From Avena insularis (taxonomy: Eukaryota; Streptophyta; Magnoliopsida; Poales; Poaceae): a stretch of 64,000 bases of DNA. Below are positions 46,730 to 57,913 of this stretch, in pieces. Positions within the stretch are counted from its first letter, which is position 1. Each line of letters starts with the position of its first letter. Below the pieces are notes generated by a model, which was not told where the DNA came from, searched no databases, and saw only the letters and a list, made by a program, of their open reading frames with translations. The stretch spans positions 351,062,010-351,126,009 of the forward strand of contig CM042694.1 of assembly GCA_023614405.1 (NCBI GenBank). The letters are read 5' to 3'. A program made the position numbers and the translations under genes.

Positions 46730-47204
46730 TAACACGTCAATTCCCATGGATGATGGACTTGGGTTTGAGGAAGTGGGGACCGCTGAAGGCATCGATCGAC
46801 TAGCAAATAAGCACATCGGGGACACGAGGTTTACGTAGGTTCAGGTCCTCAGAAGGAAACCTACTCCTGCTTGTCTTCTCTTGATTATAGATGGAATTGA
46901 GGATTACACGGGTGCGCAGATGCAATCTGGTGGTGTATGAACTAGGGTTACAATTGGTCTTCTCGCTGCTCCCTCCTAGCCTATGTATAGGCACCTAGGT
47001 CTCGGGATAGCAGGCCAAGTCGATTACAGATTAGGGTTTTCCCCTTTTAAGTTTCCTATCTACACTTTGTCGTGTCCTCCAAGGAGTCGCATCTCCTTGG
47101 GATTGGGCCACCCGAACCTTCCTAGTCTCCATTTTCACCATGGGATTCTCTTGGGCCAAACCGTATAGGCTAATATCGGGTATCCATAGGGAATACCCAT
47201 GTCA
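46730..47204 (-). repeat. Tat/Retand-like LTR (partial element)
   Basis: Minus strand starts TGACATGGGTATTCCC at 47204, immediately after the purine tract CTCGGGGGCTAC (47216-47205), the standard arrangement of Tat-lineage gypsy 3' LTRs. A TATA-like 'cctatacatagg' lies at about 46979-46990. The left end lies between about 46726 and 46790 and was not fixed. No matching 5' LTR was found. Confidence 0.6.
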
Positions 47205-47216
47205 GTAGCCCCCGAG

Positions 47217-47803
47217 TGTCCATCCGAATCGTAGATTCAAAGGGAGACTATGAAGTATTCGAGTATGCACAAATGCTTCTTGTGTCATCCGAATGTTTTA
47301 TCGGGTGTTATTACTTATGTCATAGGGATAGTTGATATGCGTGCCCGATTCTTCCGACGGATTGGGATTAGTTAACTGCCTTTGGGAAAAACAACGCTAT
47401 CTACTCAAACTCGAGTCCCCGGACTCGAATTTGGAAAATTGCTGGCGTAATTTGACTCATGCCATGGAGGCCTTACAAAGCCGAATTCTAGTATTCTAGG
47501 TGTGCACTCGATGTGTCCATCGAGGCTTTTCATCGTGCCTACAAGCACGGTATGTTTCTGGTAGTGCGCAGTAGGTGCATTGCCAGGCCATTGGATTGTA
47601 TCTGCAGGTCTTATCTTCACATTGTAAATGCGGCATCCGAATGTTTTGTCACTGCGGAGGTGATTCGGGTGGCCTAGGAGACATTGTCTCTATACAAGGC
47701 AATTGTAGTGGAAAAGAGGTGAGGTCACGGAAAGCATTGATTGTTTGTAATGATATAATGTGGACGTAGTCAATACACTTTGTTCATCTTTTCATAGGGT
47801 GCG
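47217..47803 (-). other. Internal remnant of Tat-like element
   Basis: Non-coding DNA upstream (minus orientation) of the Tat-like purine tract, with repeated 'ccgaatg' motifs. Probably a 3' untranslated internal region. No ORF of note. Confidence 0.4.
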
Positions 47804-48069
47804 TGATAGCTCCAAATTTCATCACTTTTAACTATTGATTTTCCTCTTGTTTATTGCAGATTTCACTGAAGATTACCCCTTTCTACTAATGTTAACATCG
47901 CAATTAGCGAATCCTTGGTTTCTTGTGATGGTTTTTAGGTAATGAACATTTATTGGAGATCTAATAACATTTATGGGCTAAACGCACCCAAAGAAGTCAA
48001 TCCCCAATTGGAGCCCCTTTCATTGGAGGCGTCCAGTACGCATAACAACCATCGGTATGGTCAGGACGC
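47804..48069 (+). repeat. LTR-like start, split by element Y
   Basis: Begins TGATAGCTCCAAATTTCATC, the kind of start seen in Athila LTRs, and runs to the element Y insertion. It would continue at 54607-55057, where promoter/leader-like DNA and a (GA)n tract (54834-54847) occur. No second LTR or TSD was found, so this is tentative. Confidence 0.35.
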
Positions 48070-49691
48070 TGATACATTGCAAATTTATCTATAATTTTTG
48101 ATGATCCATGCTTGGTTTTATCCACTTTCTTGTGTTTTATTCCAACTTTGGAGTGCTTTTCATATGATTTCTTGGACTAACCTATTAACAAGAGCCACAG
48201 TGCCAGCTGCCTGTTTTCTGCTATTTTTGGTTCCAGGAAAGTCAGAAAATGAATATTCTCGGAATTGGACAGGACAAAAGCCAAAGTGCCTATTTTTCCG
48301 GAAGTCATCAAGTGCCAGAATATGAGATGGAGAAGGGCCAGAGGCCGGCCACACCACCTAGCCACGCAGCCAGGCTGGGCTCGTGCCAGGGGGTGGTGTG
48401 GTGGCCCCTGGCACCCCCTCGGTCTCCCCTTCCGACTATAAGATGCCCTCGGCACGAAAACCCTAAGTACCCGATCAAAAATCCACGAAAGAGTCTGTAG
48501 CCGCTGTCATCTCCATCCCTAGATCGGGAGGGATGAAGCTGACTCTTCCGGCACCTGCGGAGAGAATTCACCCGGACAGGCCTTCTTCATCACCATGCAA
48601 GCCTCCGGTGTGATGCATGAGTGGTTCATCCTTGGACTACGGATCCATGTAGTAGCTAGATGGCTGGTTCTCCTCCTTTGTGCTTTCATGTTTAGATCTT
48701 GTGAGCTCCGTTCATGATCAAGATCATCTATTTGTAATTCTGCATGTTGTGTTTGCGGGGATCCGATGGATATTGAGATGCTATTTCAGATTGATTATTG
48801 ATTCTATCATGTCTTTGTTATTTGTGATCTTGCATGCTTTCCGTTGTTAGTAGCTATCTTGGCCAAGTAGATGCTAGCAACTCAAGAGTTAATGTTATGC
48901 TCGATAGTGGGTTCATGCCTCTGGTAATCTAGGGAAGTGACAGAAATCTCTAAGGTACTAGATGTGCTGTTGCTACTAGGGAGAAAACAACAATCCTTTG
49001 TTTATAGAACAATCATATTGTTTACTTTACACGCAATTCGCAAAGCAATAATCTGTTGCTTGCAACTTAATACTGGAGGGGGTTCGGATGATAACCTGAA
49101 GGTGGATTATTAGTCATATATGCAGTTGGATGGCGGTCTATGTATAATGTTGTAATTCCCAATCAAGTCTCAAAGGAGTCAAGATGATTAGTATATGCAT
49201 GTATTGCTTTCTCGATGTTTGTCAATTGCCCTGCTGTAATTTGTTCACCCAACATGTTATCTATCTAAGGAGAGCCACCTCTAGTGAACTATGGATCCCG
49301 GTCCTTGTCTTTTACATTCAATCTACAAACTATTTTCTGCTTTGTGTCTACTTTTTGCAAACTTTTACTTCTTTCCATTCGATACGTTTAATCCTTTGTT
49401 TTCTGCAAAACACGGTGAGATTGACAACCTCATCGCAAGTTGGGGACAAAGTTCTGTGGTTGTGTTGTGCAGGTCTCCATGTTGCTACTAGCACGGTAGT
49501 GCGCCTTGCCAAAGCTGAACTAGTAACACCTTTGGGGTGTTTCCTTGCTCCTACTGGTTCGATTAAACCTTGGTTTCATAACTGAGGGAAACTTGCTGCT
49601 GTGCTCATCATACCTTCCTCTTGGGGTTCCCAACGAGCTCTACATCATCATTGCTCCAACACTTTTCTGGGCGCCATACACAGAGCCATCA
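48070..49691 (+). repeat. 5' LTR of element Y
   Basis: 1,622 bp, TGATACATTGCAAAT...GAGCCATCA. TATA-like 'gactataagatg' at about 48435. It is related to the X LTR over the first part but diverged downstream. Confidence 0.92.
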
Positions 49692-49700
49692 AGCGATTTC

Positions 49701-49718
49701 TGGCGCCGTTGCTGGGGA
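49701..49718 (+). other. Primer-binding site of element Y
   Basis: TGGCGCCGTTGCTGGGGA, nine bases after the LTR and of tRNA-Asp type. A second, even better match (TGGCGCCGTTGCCGGGGA) follows at about 49772-49789. Confidence 0.88.
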
Positions 49719-49974
49719 ACAAAGAAGAAGAAACTCCCACGTCAACCATGCGCCATCAAAAGTACATTTTTTGGCGCCGTTGCCGGGGAGTCAAGGACAT
49801 CTTCACAAGGGTAGTTCCTCATAACCAATCTCTTTACTTCGTTATTTTTGTTTTTCTTAGTTTCTTTTTGCTTTGTTTGCTTGTTTTGTTATTCAAAAAA
49901 CACAAAAAAAAATTAGTCCTATCTTGAGTTGCCACTATGTCTAGCCTTGCTCCAATCACTATGTCACCCGGGAA

Positions 49975-50199
49975 ATGATTTCTACTGATTATCTTGTTAT
50001 TGAATGTGTAGGAAAAGGACAAATTACACTTGGAAGGTCCCTATTAGAACTCCTTGGAGCAATAATAGATGTGGGAAAGGGGACCATGCACCTTTATTCT
50101 CCACCAAACAATCATATTTTCCCCAAGGTTAAGAATAAAAGTAAGAGAGGTAAGGTCAAGAAATTTGGATTTAATGCTTCTTCATTTGAGAACACTTGA
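49975..50199 (+). pseudogene. Protease C-terminal scrap in element Y
   Basis: Short frame with GQITLGRSLLELLGAIIDVG, recalling the ILGRPFL..AIIDV end of gypsy aspartic proteases, then a Lys-rich tail and a stop. The catalytic half and all of RT are missing. Confidence 0.6.
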
Positions 50200-50214
50200 T
50201 TCTTTCTTTGCTTC

Positions 50215-52970
50215 TTATGCCTAACTTAAATGCGTTAAAGAAAAGTACTTATTGGGAGATAACCCAAAAGTTTTTGATGAGTCTTGGAAGTTATTACTTC
50301 AGTAATAACCTCTCCTTATCATTTTTAGTTGCTTTTTGTGCAAAGAGTAACCTCTAATGAGAGAGAAGTAATGATTGGGAAAGTTGCTGTCCCGAAACAG
50401 ATTTCTGTGCTTCACCGTAAAAATTCGGGTAAAATCTCTGAATGTCTTTTTGAGGCGTGAATTTTTGTGCTTCTACCCCAGGTTGTTATCTAACTTTCGT
50501 TAGTTCAACTCGTTTTGATTTGAGCAACATAAGGTCTTCGAAAAAATTCGTCTTTACCTGCTGGTCTGTTTTGACAGATTTCTGCCATTTTCTGCATTTG
50601 CTTCTTGTTGGTTCCTTTTTGAGTTATTTTGGGGAATTGAGATTTTTGAGGGAATTGCTACATTAGTTAGTGTTCTAATGGAAGTTTATTTGGTGTTAGA
50701 ACTGAACCTTAAGACTTATTTATCTTGAGTGCACTAATGTTGCTAATAAAGATTGTGTGAAGTTTTGTATGAAGGAAAAATTTCAGGTGTATGGAAGGAA
50801 TGAGTAATGAGATGAAGGATGGACTAAAGCTCAAGCTTGTGGATTCCACGCGTGTCACCCCAAGAAATATCCAAGAAGTACAAGCGTCAAAGCCTGGGGA
50901 TGCCCATGGCATCCCCTTCTTCATCAATAAAAATCCTAGGTTTCTTCCAAACGCTTCATTTTTATTGTTTCATGCACAGTTGAGTTTTTCTTGGAGCGTC
51001 TTCTTTTTCATTTTTGTTTTGGTTTTGGTTTGCTTTTGTTTGCTTATTTTTCTGAATAAATTGGTTGGACCCCCTCTTTCATACATTGGTTTGCAAATAG
51101 TTTGATTTGGTTTGGAAAAGAGTAGAAAGTTCATGCTTATGTGGTAAAAAGAGCTTGTTTTTGACTGTGGCCTATGCTTTGTCATTCCATGATTGATATT
51201 GTTTTGGCTTTATGCTTAGTATTCTTTGCTGTAGCATGACTTGTTATAAACAATTGAGATTGCTTAATGTGTCTTGGATAAATCATGCGTTGTTTTAGCA
51301 TATTAAAGCATAGAATAGTGGTATTCTCCTTTGATGCTTTATTTGGGTTGACTTGGCGCATGCTCACACCATGTTATGACTATCTCAAGTCACCATAGCC
51401 TTTATGATCCTTTAGTTATCTACTTTTAGTATCACTTTATGCTTTTATCAATGATGTTTTGTCGCTCTGTATGATTATGGCCATTATTACACTATTAGTT
51501 TATATCTCCCAGTCTTTTGCTAGCCTCCACAACAAAGTATGAGTTCCACTCATGCATCCAACTCCCTAAACCAAGTTATTCCAAAGAGTCCACCATACCT
51601 ACCTATTAGCTTATGCTATTCCAAGTATATTCATGTTTTTTTTACCTTCCAAATTAAACTTGTTATGAGAAAACTAGTGATTAAAGCTCTCACGAACTTG
51701 ATGGCACACTTTACTTTACTTGCCCTTAATAAACTTGAACCATTGTGTCTTCTATGTTGTATATGCTTGCACTTATTTGTTGGGAATTAGCAGAACCATG
51801 CTTTCATGGGGAACGCTTTCAACATTGCACTTGGTACTTGTACCTAGTTGATATCATGATCTTTTGTATATGGATGTTGTCGGTGTGAAATGAAAGGGGA
51901 GCTTATAAGTCCATGGAGTTATGTATATGTGTTAGAGAAATGCCTAGGCCGCTGGTCTAATCCATGCTGACATGGTGGAAACCTGCAGCGTAACCATAAT
52001 GAGCTGTCTATGAAGCATTCTTCTTATAAAAAAAAGAGTCCTATATTGAAAAAAAAGAGAAAAGGAAAAAAAGATACTATGAAAAGAGGAAAGAGATAAA
52101 AAAGCACCATATTCCCATGGTAAATAAGAAGAATGCCGAGATGCTTGTTGTCTGCTTGCCTTGTCATTTTGATATGGGGATTCTTCCGTATCATCGGGCA
52201 AGGGGTACCCAGTTGGCGGTCCTCTATGATACACATATACTTACAATGACAAGAACTTACCGGTGACTAAACTTGAGTAGAATGAGGAGCGGCCCTCGTA
52301 TACAAGGGACATGAGATATCTGACTTATACTTCGTCAAGCATGTACACCATAGTTTGTTCACTTTAACCTTAATCACTTCAAGATGCTTATGATAGGGGC
52401 AATGAGAGCTGAAAGCTATAAGTACCACAATTTTTGGAAGCTCTTTATGAGACTTGAATCCCTACTTCCTTCTATGAAGGCCTTTCTCCCACCATTATAT
52501 TGAGTCTCCACCTTCTATCTTTATGCACTTACTTTGAGAGCATAGTGGACATTCTTAGTTCTATGAGCATTGTCCCAAGACTAGTTGATTGATGCATAAC
52601 TTGTTATTGCTTGTTTTAAACTATTGTATCTAGTCACTCTTATGAACTTTGAAGGTGTCCTATGCATTTATATTTGCTACTCTATTGAGGGACAAGCTGA
52701 ATACTATTATGCTATGTTTTCTTTATGTGAAACAAACAAACGTCTTGCAAAGCATTGTTATTCATGAATCTTTTGTTTGTGCCTTTTCATGTTGCATCAT
52801 AGTTTCTTTGCTTATTGCTAGAACTTTGTCTTTCATGTTATGATTGAAGTATTATGATCCCAGCTTTGAATGTTTTGCAAATACTTTGATCAAGTCTTTG
52901 ATGGTGCATGTCACCTCAAAAATTATTCTTTCTTTTTATCACTTACCTACTCGAGGACGAGTAGGAGTTA
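50215..52970 (+). other. Element Y internal non-coding part
   Basis: 2.75 kb colinear with element X read in reverse (45-42 kb and 33.4-32.8 kb). The segment at about 52380-52430 is the intact counterpart of the sequence into which the Tekay composite inserted in X. No coding signal. Confidence 0.85.
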
Positions 52971-52983
52971 AGCTTGGGGATGT

Positions 52984-54601
52984 TGATACATTGCAAATGT
53001 ATCTATAATTTTTGATGTTCCATGCTTGGTTTTATCCACTTTCTTGTGTTTTGTTCCAACTTTGGAGTGCTTTTCATATGATTTCTTGGACTAACCTATT
53101 AACAAGAGCCATAGTGCCAGCTGCTTGTTTTCTACTGTTTTTGGTTCCAGGAAAGTCAGAAAATGAATATTCTCGGAATTGGACGGGACAAAAGCCAAAG
53201 TGCCTATTTTTCCGGAAGTCATCAAGTGCCAGAATACGAGACGGAGAAGGGCCAGAGGCCGGCCACACTACCTAGCCACGCGGCCAGGCTGGGCCCGCGC
53301 CAGGGGGTGGTGTGGTGGCCCCTGGCACCCCCTCGGTCTCCCCTTCCGACTATAAGATGCCCTCGAGATGAAAACCCTAACTACCCAATCAAAAATCCAC
53401 AAAAGAGTCTATAGCCGCCATCATCTCCATCCCTAGATTGGGAGGGATCTGAAGCTCTTCCTGGCACCCTACCGGAGAGGGGAATTCACCCTGGAGGCCT
53501 TCTTCATCACCATGCAAGCCTCCGGTGTGATGCGTGAGTAGTTCATCCTTGGACTACGGATCCATGTAGTTGCTAGATGGCTGGTTCTCCTCCTTTGTGC
53601 TTTCATGTTTAGATCTTGTGAGCTCCGTTCATGATCAAGATCATCTATTTGTAATTCTGCATGTTGTGTTTGCGGGGATCCGATGGATATTGAGATGCTA
53701 TTTCAGATTGATTATTGATTCTATCATGTCTTTGTTATTTGTGATCATGCTTTCCGTTGTTAGTAGCTATCTTGGCCAAGTAGATGCTAGCAACTCCAAG
53801 AGTTAGTATTTATGCTCGATAGTGGGTTCATGCCTCTGGTAATCTAGGGAAGTGACAGAAATCTCTAAGGTACTAGATGTGCTGTTGCTACTAGGGAGAA
53901 AACAACAATCCTTTGTTCATAGAACAATCGTATTGTTTACTTTACACGCAATTCGTAAAGCAATAATCTATTGCTTGCAACTTATCTTGGAGGGGTTGGA
54001 TGATAACCTGAAGGTGGATTATTAGTCATATATGCAGTTGGATGGCGGTCTATGTATAATGTTGTAATGCCCAATCAAGTCTCAAAGGAGTCAAGATGAT
54101 TAGTATATGCATGTATTGCTTTCTCGATGTTTGTCAATTGCCCCGCTGTAATTTGTTCACCCAGCATGTTATCTATCTAAGGAGAGCCACCTCTAGTGAA
54201 CTATGGATCCCGGTCCTTGTCTTTTACATTCAATCTACAAACTGTTTTCTGCTTTGTGTTTACTTTCTGCAAACTTTTACTTCTTTCCATTCGATACGTT
54301 TAATCCTTTGTTTTCTGCAAAACACGGTGAGATTGACAACCTCATCGCAAGTTGGGGACAAAGTTCCGTGGTTGTGTTGTGCAGGTCACGTTGCTACTAG
54401 CACCGGTAGTGCGCCCTGCCAAAGCTCAGCTAGTAACACCTTTGGGGTATTTCCTTGCTCCTACTGGTTCGATTAAACCTTGGTTTCATAACTGAGGGAA
54501 ACTTGCTGCTGTGCTCATCATACCTTCCTCTTGGGGTTCCCAACGAGCTCTACATCATCATTGCTCCAACACTTTTCTGGGCGCCATACACAGAGCCATC
54601 A
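52984..54601 (+). repeat. 3' LTR of element Y
   Basis: 1,618 bp, same ends as the 5' LTR, scattered differences only, followed by GACGC. Confidence 0.92.
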
Positions 54602-54606
54602 GACGC

Positions 54607-55057
54607 CCCCGTACCACCCGTCCATCCTACACGCCGACGCCTTCCTAATATCAATACAAGCAACTTTCGTGAAGAGGGAGAGATGAGAAGAACTACAGAA
54701 CAGAAGATACAACCGCCACAAGCCATCTAGAGGGGGTAGATCAGATCTAGAAGAGGAGAAGAACTGCACCTCGTTCCTCAACGATCTCCATCCTCTAAAC
54801 CACACACTCCACCATCATTCCAATTATTACTTAGAGAGAGAGAGAGATTGGCACTTGTAAGATTAGGGTTTGATACTTCGATCTACCTTCGGTTTGTATT
54901 TGATTTGATCTTTAATCGCTATTGTGGTTTGCTACAATAACTTTGAGATGATTTTTACTTGCAATGCAATTATGCCTTTGATTTGTCTTCCTCTCATAGG
55001 TGTGGGAGATGTAGGGTATTGGTGAGATGTGTTGTGCCTCCTTTAAATCCATCCATT
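54607..55057 (+). other. LTR-like continuation right of element Y
   Basis: Joins 48069 once Y and one GACGC are removed. Contains a (GA)n tract at 54834-54847 and 'gattagggtttgatacttcgatct', reminiscent of LTR leader DNA. No gene. Confidence 0.35.
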
Positions 55058-57500
55058 CACTACAAGAAAAGTTGGCTTTTACAATGGACAATTTTCGTGG
55101 TTGAAGGCCCGTTTTTCGTGGCTAAAAAGTCTTCTACGACGGATGCCCTTTGTGGTAAAAGCCCCGTCACAAAAGAATCTACCACGGTTTTTTTTCTGAC
55201 CGTGGCGGATCACACCCTTCAGCCACGAAAACTTGTCCCATCGTAGATCTGTTCGCCAGCCGCGTTGACTGCCGACGTCATGCAAAATGCCATGTGGCAA
55301 ACACTATTAATGCCCAGTTACTGCCATTAACAGCCACATAAACCATGGTAGAAGCCAGGCCCAGCCATGGCCTGCTAATAATTAAGTGGGCTGGCCCATT
55401 AGGAGAACCCAATAAGATTATGGCCCATTACTGTTTCGTCTGACACTGTTTGAAATGGGCCCAAAGATGTGGCCAGCAGCGGCCCGCGAATATCAGGCCC
55501 GTTACTATTTCGGCCTATAGAAGCCCACATTGTTCAAATACGTTGCGGCCTGTTAACAAGCTACATCAAGTAGGCCCGATACTGTTAAGGCCACAGTCAG
55601 CCTGTCACTGTTCTCACAGCTTGTTCTGGGCCGCCTATGAACATCCCACTTTTGAGAAGGTCTGATACTGTTCTGGCATTTTACCGTACCGTCCATCAAC
55701 TTCTCGGGCCCACCAGCGGCCTGCAACTGTTTTTATCTGGTACTGTTCTGGCCTACCAATATGTTTGTTCTATTACTGTTCCTGTCTGGTAAAATTTATA
55801 GCCTGCTACTGTTCTACCTTGTTACTATTCTGGCCATCTACTATTCAGGTCCGTTACTGTTGTGGTCCTGTACTGTTCTGGCCTGCCACTTTTCTGGTTT
55901 GTTACTAATCTGGCCCGTTACTGAGCTGGATTGCCTCTGTTTTGGCATGTTACTGCTTTGGCCTATTACTGCTTTGGCTTTCTTTTGGTATGTTCTTGTT
56001 TGGCTATTCTGTTCTAGCTATTCTTGGTTTCCACCGAGGTAGGCCCATTACGGTCATAACACCTACAGTTTGGCCTTTAAAGCCTGTGCAAATATCATAA
56101 AAGGAGTATAATTAGCGAGCATCTTTTACTGTTCATGGTAGGCCTAATACAATAAGGGAAAATAACAAAGACCTAAACTCTTACCTGATCGACCTGGCTA
56201 GCGCAGTTATGATACCGCCTACCGCCATGCGTGGATGGCGTCAACTAAATGCCTACATTGCCTAGCTAAAAAAATGCCTACATGGCATATGCGAGTTATC
56301 TAGATATTATATCAGCTACAAACTTCTTAAAAATATTACATAATATCAATGCCCAGGAAAGAAAATTTAGCATTTTAGTTTAAAATCAAGTTGATTGCAT
56401 TGTCCTCAATTTGATTTCTCAATCCATCAACTGCATCTCCCTTTGAGTGTGACAGCTACATTGGAAAACCACCTTGAGACATGATCTTGCAGCCCCCTCT
56501 TTGGTGGGAATAGCAATAATTGCAGTCTGAAACTAAGTAATAATAAGTTAATACAACAAACAAGACAAACTACTCATAGCTAAGAATGAACCAGATAGAA
56601 ATTATAATCGCATCATACAAGAATTTGTATAGCAGGAATGAAAATGAGGAATGAACTATATATTGTAGAGGATAGTTATGTTTTTGCTTAGGACGAACCA
56701 GAACAAGATGCGAGATATAGTAGCGTCGCACGTGAACCTATAGAACAAGACAAACAATCATTAGACAAGTGTGCCTACAATGAAATGAGCAATCAAACAA
56801 AGTGTTTTTTAGAATTTTAGCAAATATAAACTAGGCATGTCATATAAGCAAATATATATGGAAGCAGTGATATTTCTTGGAATGCAAGAGACGTACGGTG
56901 ACTCAGAATTTACGGTGAGCTACACAATGTGATGCAGTTTCTGTCATAGCTAAGAATCAACCAGATAGAAATATGGCATCATAAGAGAACTTCTGGAGCA
57001 GGAATGCAAACCACGAGTGAACTACATAGTAGAGGACAGTTATGCCATTGATTAGGACAAACTAGCACCAGATAAGGAAATAATGGCATCGCTTGTGAAC
57101 CTGTAGAAGAGGCTATGCAAACCATCATGTTCATTGTTCCATTCTAGGCTCTATGCAAGAAAAAGAAAATAGCTAGTGTTGCAACTTTTGAAGAACCAGA
57201 TGGCAACAACAAAATTATAATCGAATTAGTATGAAGAGTCTAAACGAGGACTACAGGATAGCACAATGATGCTAAGGAGGAAACAATAACAGGAACTTAT
57301 CTTAGGACGAACCAGATAGATTCAGTAACTGTGGAGCAGGGAATCCAAACTAATATTTTCCACTAATTTTACATTTTGCAAGTACTACACGATATCAGGC
57401 AATTACTATTGTTTGGAGTATCTATGAACATGTGCATGACTACAAAATTTGTAGAGCAGCGAATGCAAACCAACATGTCTAGTGACCTACTTCGTAGTAT
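55058..57500. mobile_element. CACTA (En/Spm) transposon, one end
   Basis: Starts with the diagnostic terminus CACTACAAGAAAA (55058-55070). From about 55330 to 56050 it carries many copies of a 'ggcc(c/t)gttactgtt(c/t)tggcc' type subterminal motif, typical of CACTA elements. No TNP2/TNPD transposase frame is seen and no opposite CACTA terminus was found before the copia element, so the right end is lost or lies outside. 57500 is only an estimate. Confidence 0.75.
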
Positions 57501-57913
57501 CTAGCACGAAGAACATGCGTGCGCTTTGACTGGGTGTACAAGACGATTAGAAAAATGCAGTTCACTACTATAGGCTTGAACCTGCTGTACAGCTGACAAA
57601 ACAAAAAAAGAGTTGGTGATTTGGTTACCATGATCGAATAGGCTTCTAAGCATCATCCGTATCGGCACGGGTGACATCCTTGTCACCTAGGGTGCTTCCG
57701 TTGCGCCGGCTATTTGCGTCAGGGAAGCAGATCTTGGGCGCTTGATGTCGGCTTGAGCGTGGTGGACGAGATTGAAATCGGTGCACTGCACGACGATTCA
57801 GGTAAGGTACGGGTGGGGAGGATGCTTGTAGAATTGTATAGAATAATAATCGATGACAATATTGTGGCAATTACAAGAGGTATATATGAGGGTCTAGGTG
57901 CACCGGCCTAGCC

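Larger units (their letters stand above)
48070..54601 (+). mobile_element. Element Y: sibling of X, plus orientation
   Basis: 6,532-bp LTR element with perfect duplication GACGC (48065-48069 and 54602-54606). LTRs are 48070-49691 and 52984-54601, with PBS TGGCGCCGTTGCTGGGGA at 49701-49718 and purine tract AGCTTGGGGATGT at 52971-52983, preceded by 'ctcgaggacgag'. The interior (3.3 kb) is colinear with X but lacks the X-type ORF, keeping only a protease C-terminal scrap. Non-autonomous. The LTRs are very similar to each other, so it is fairly young. Confidence 0.93.
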
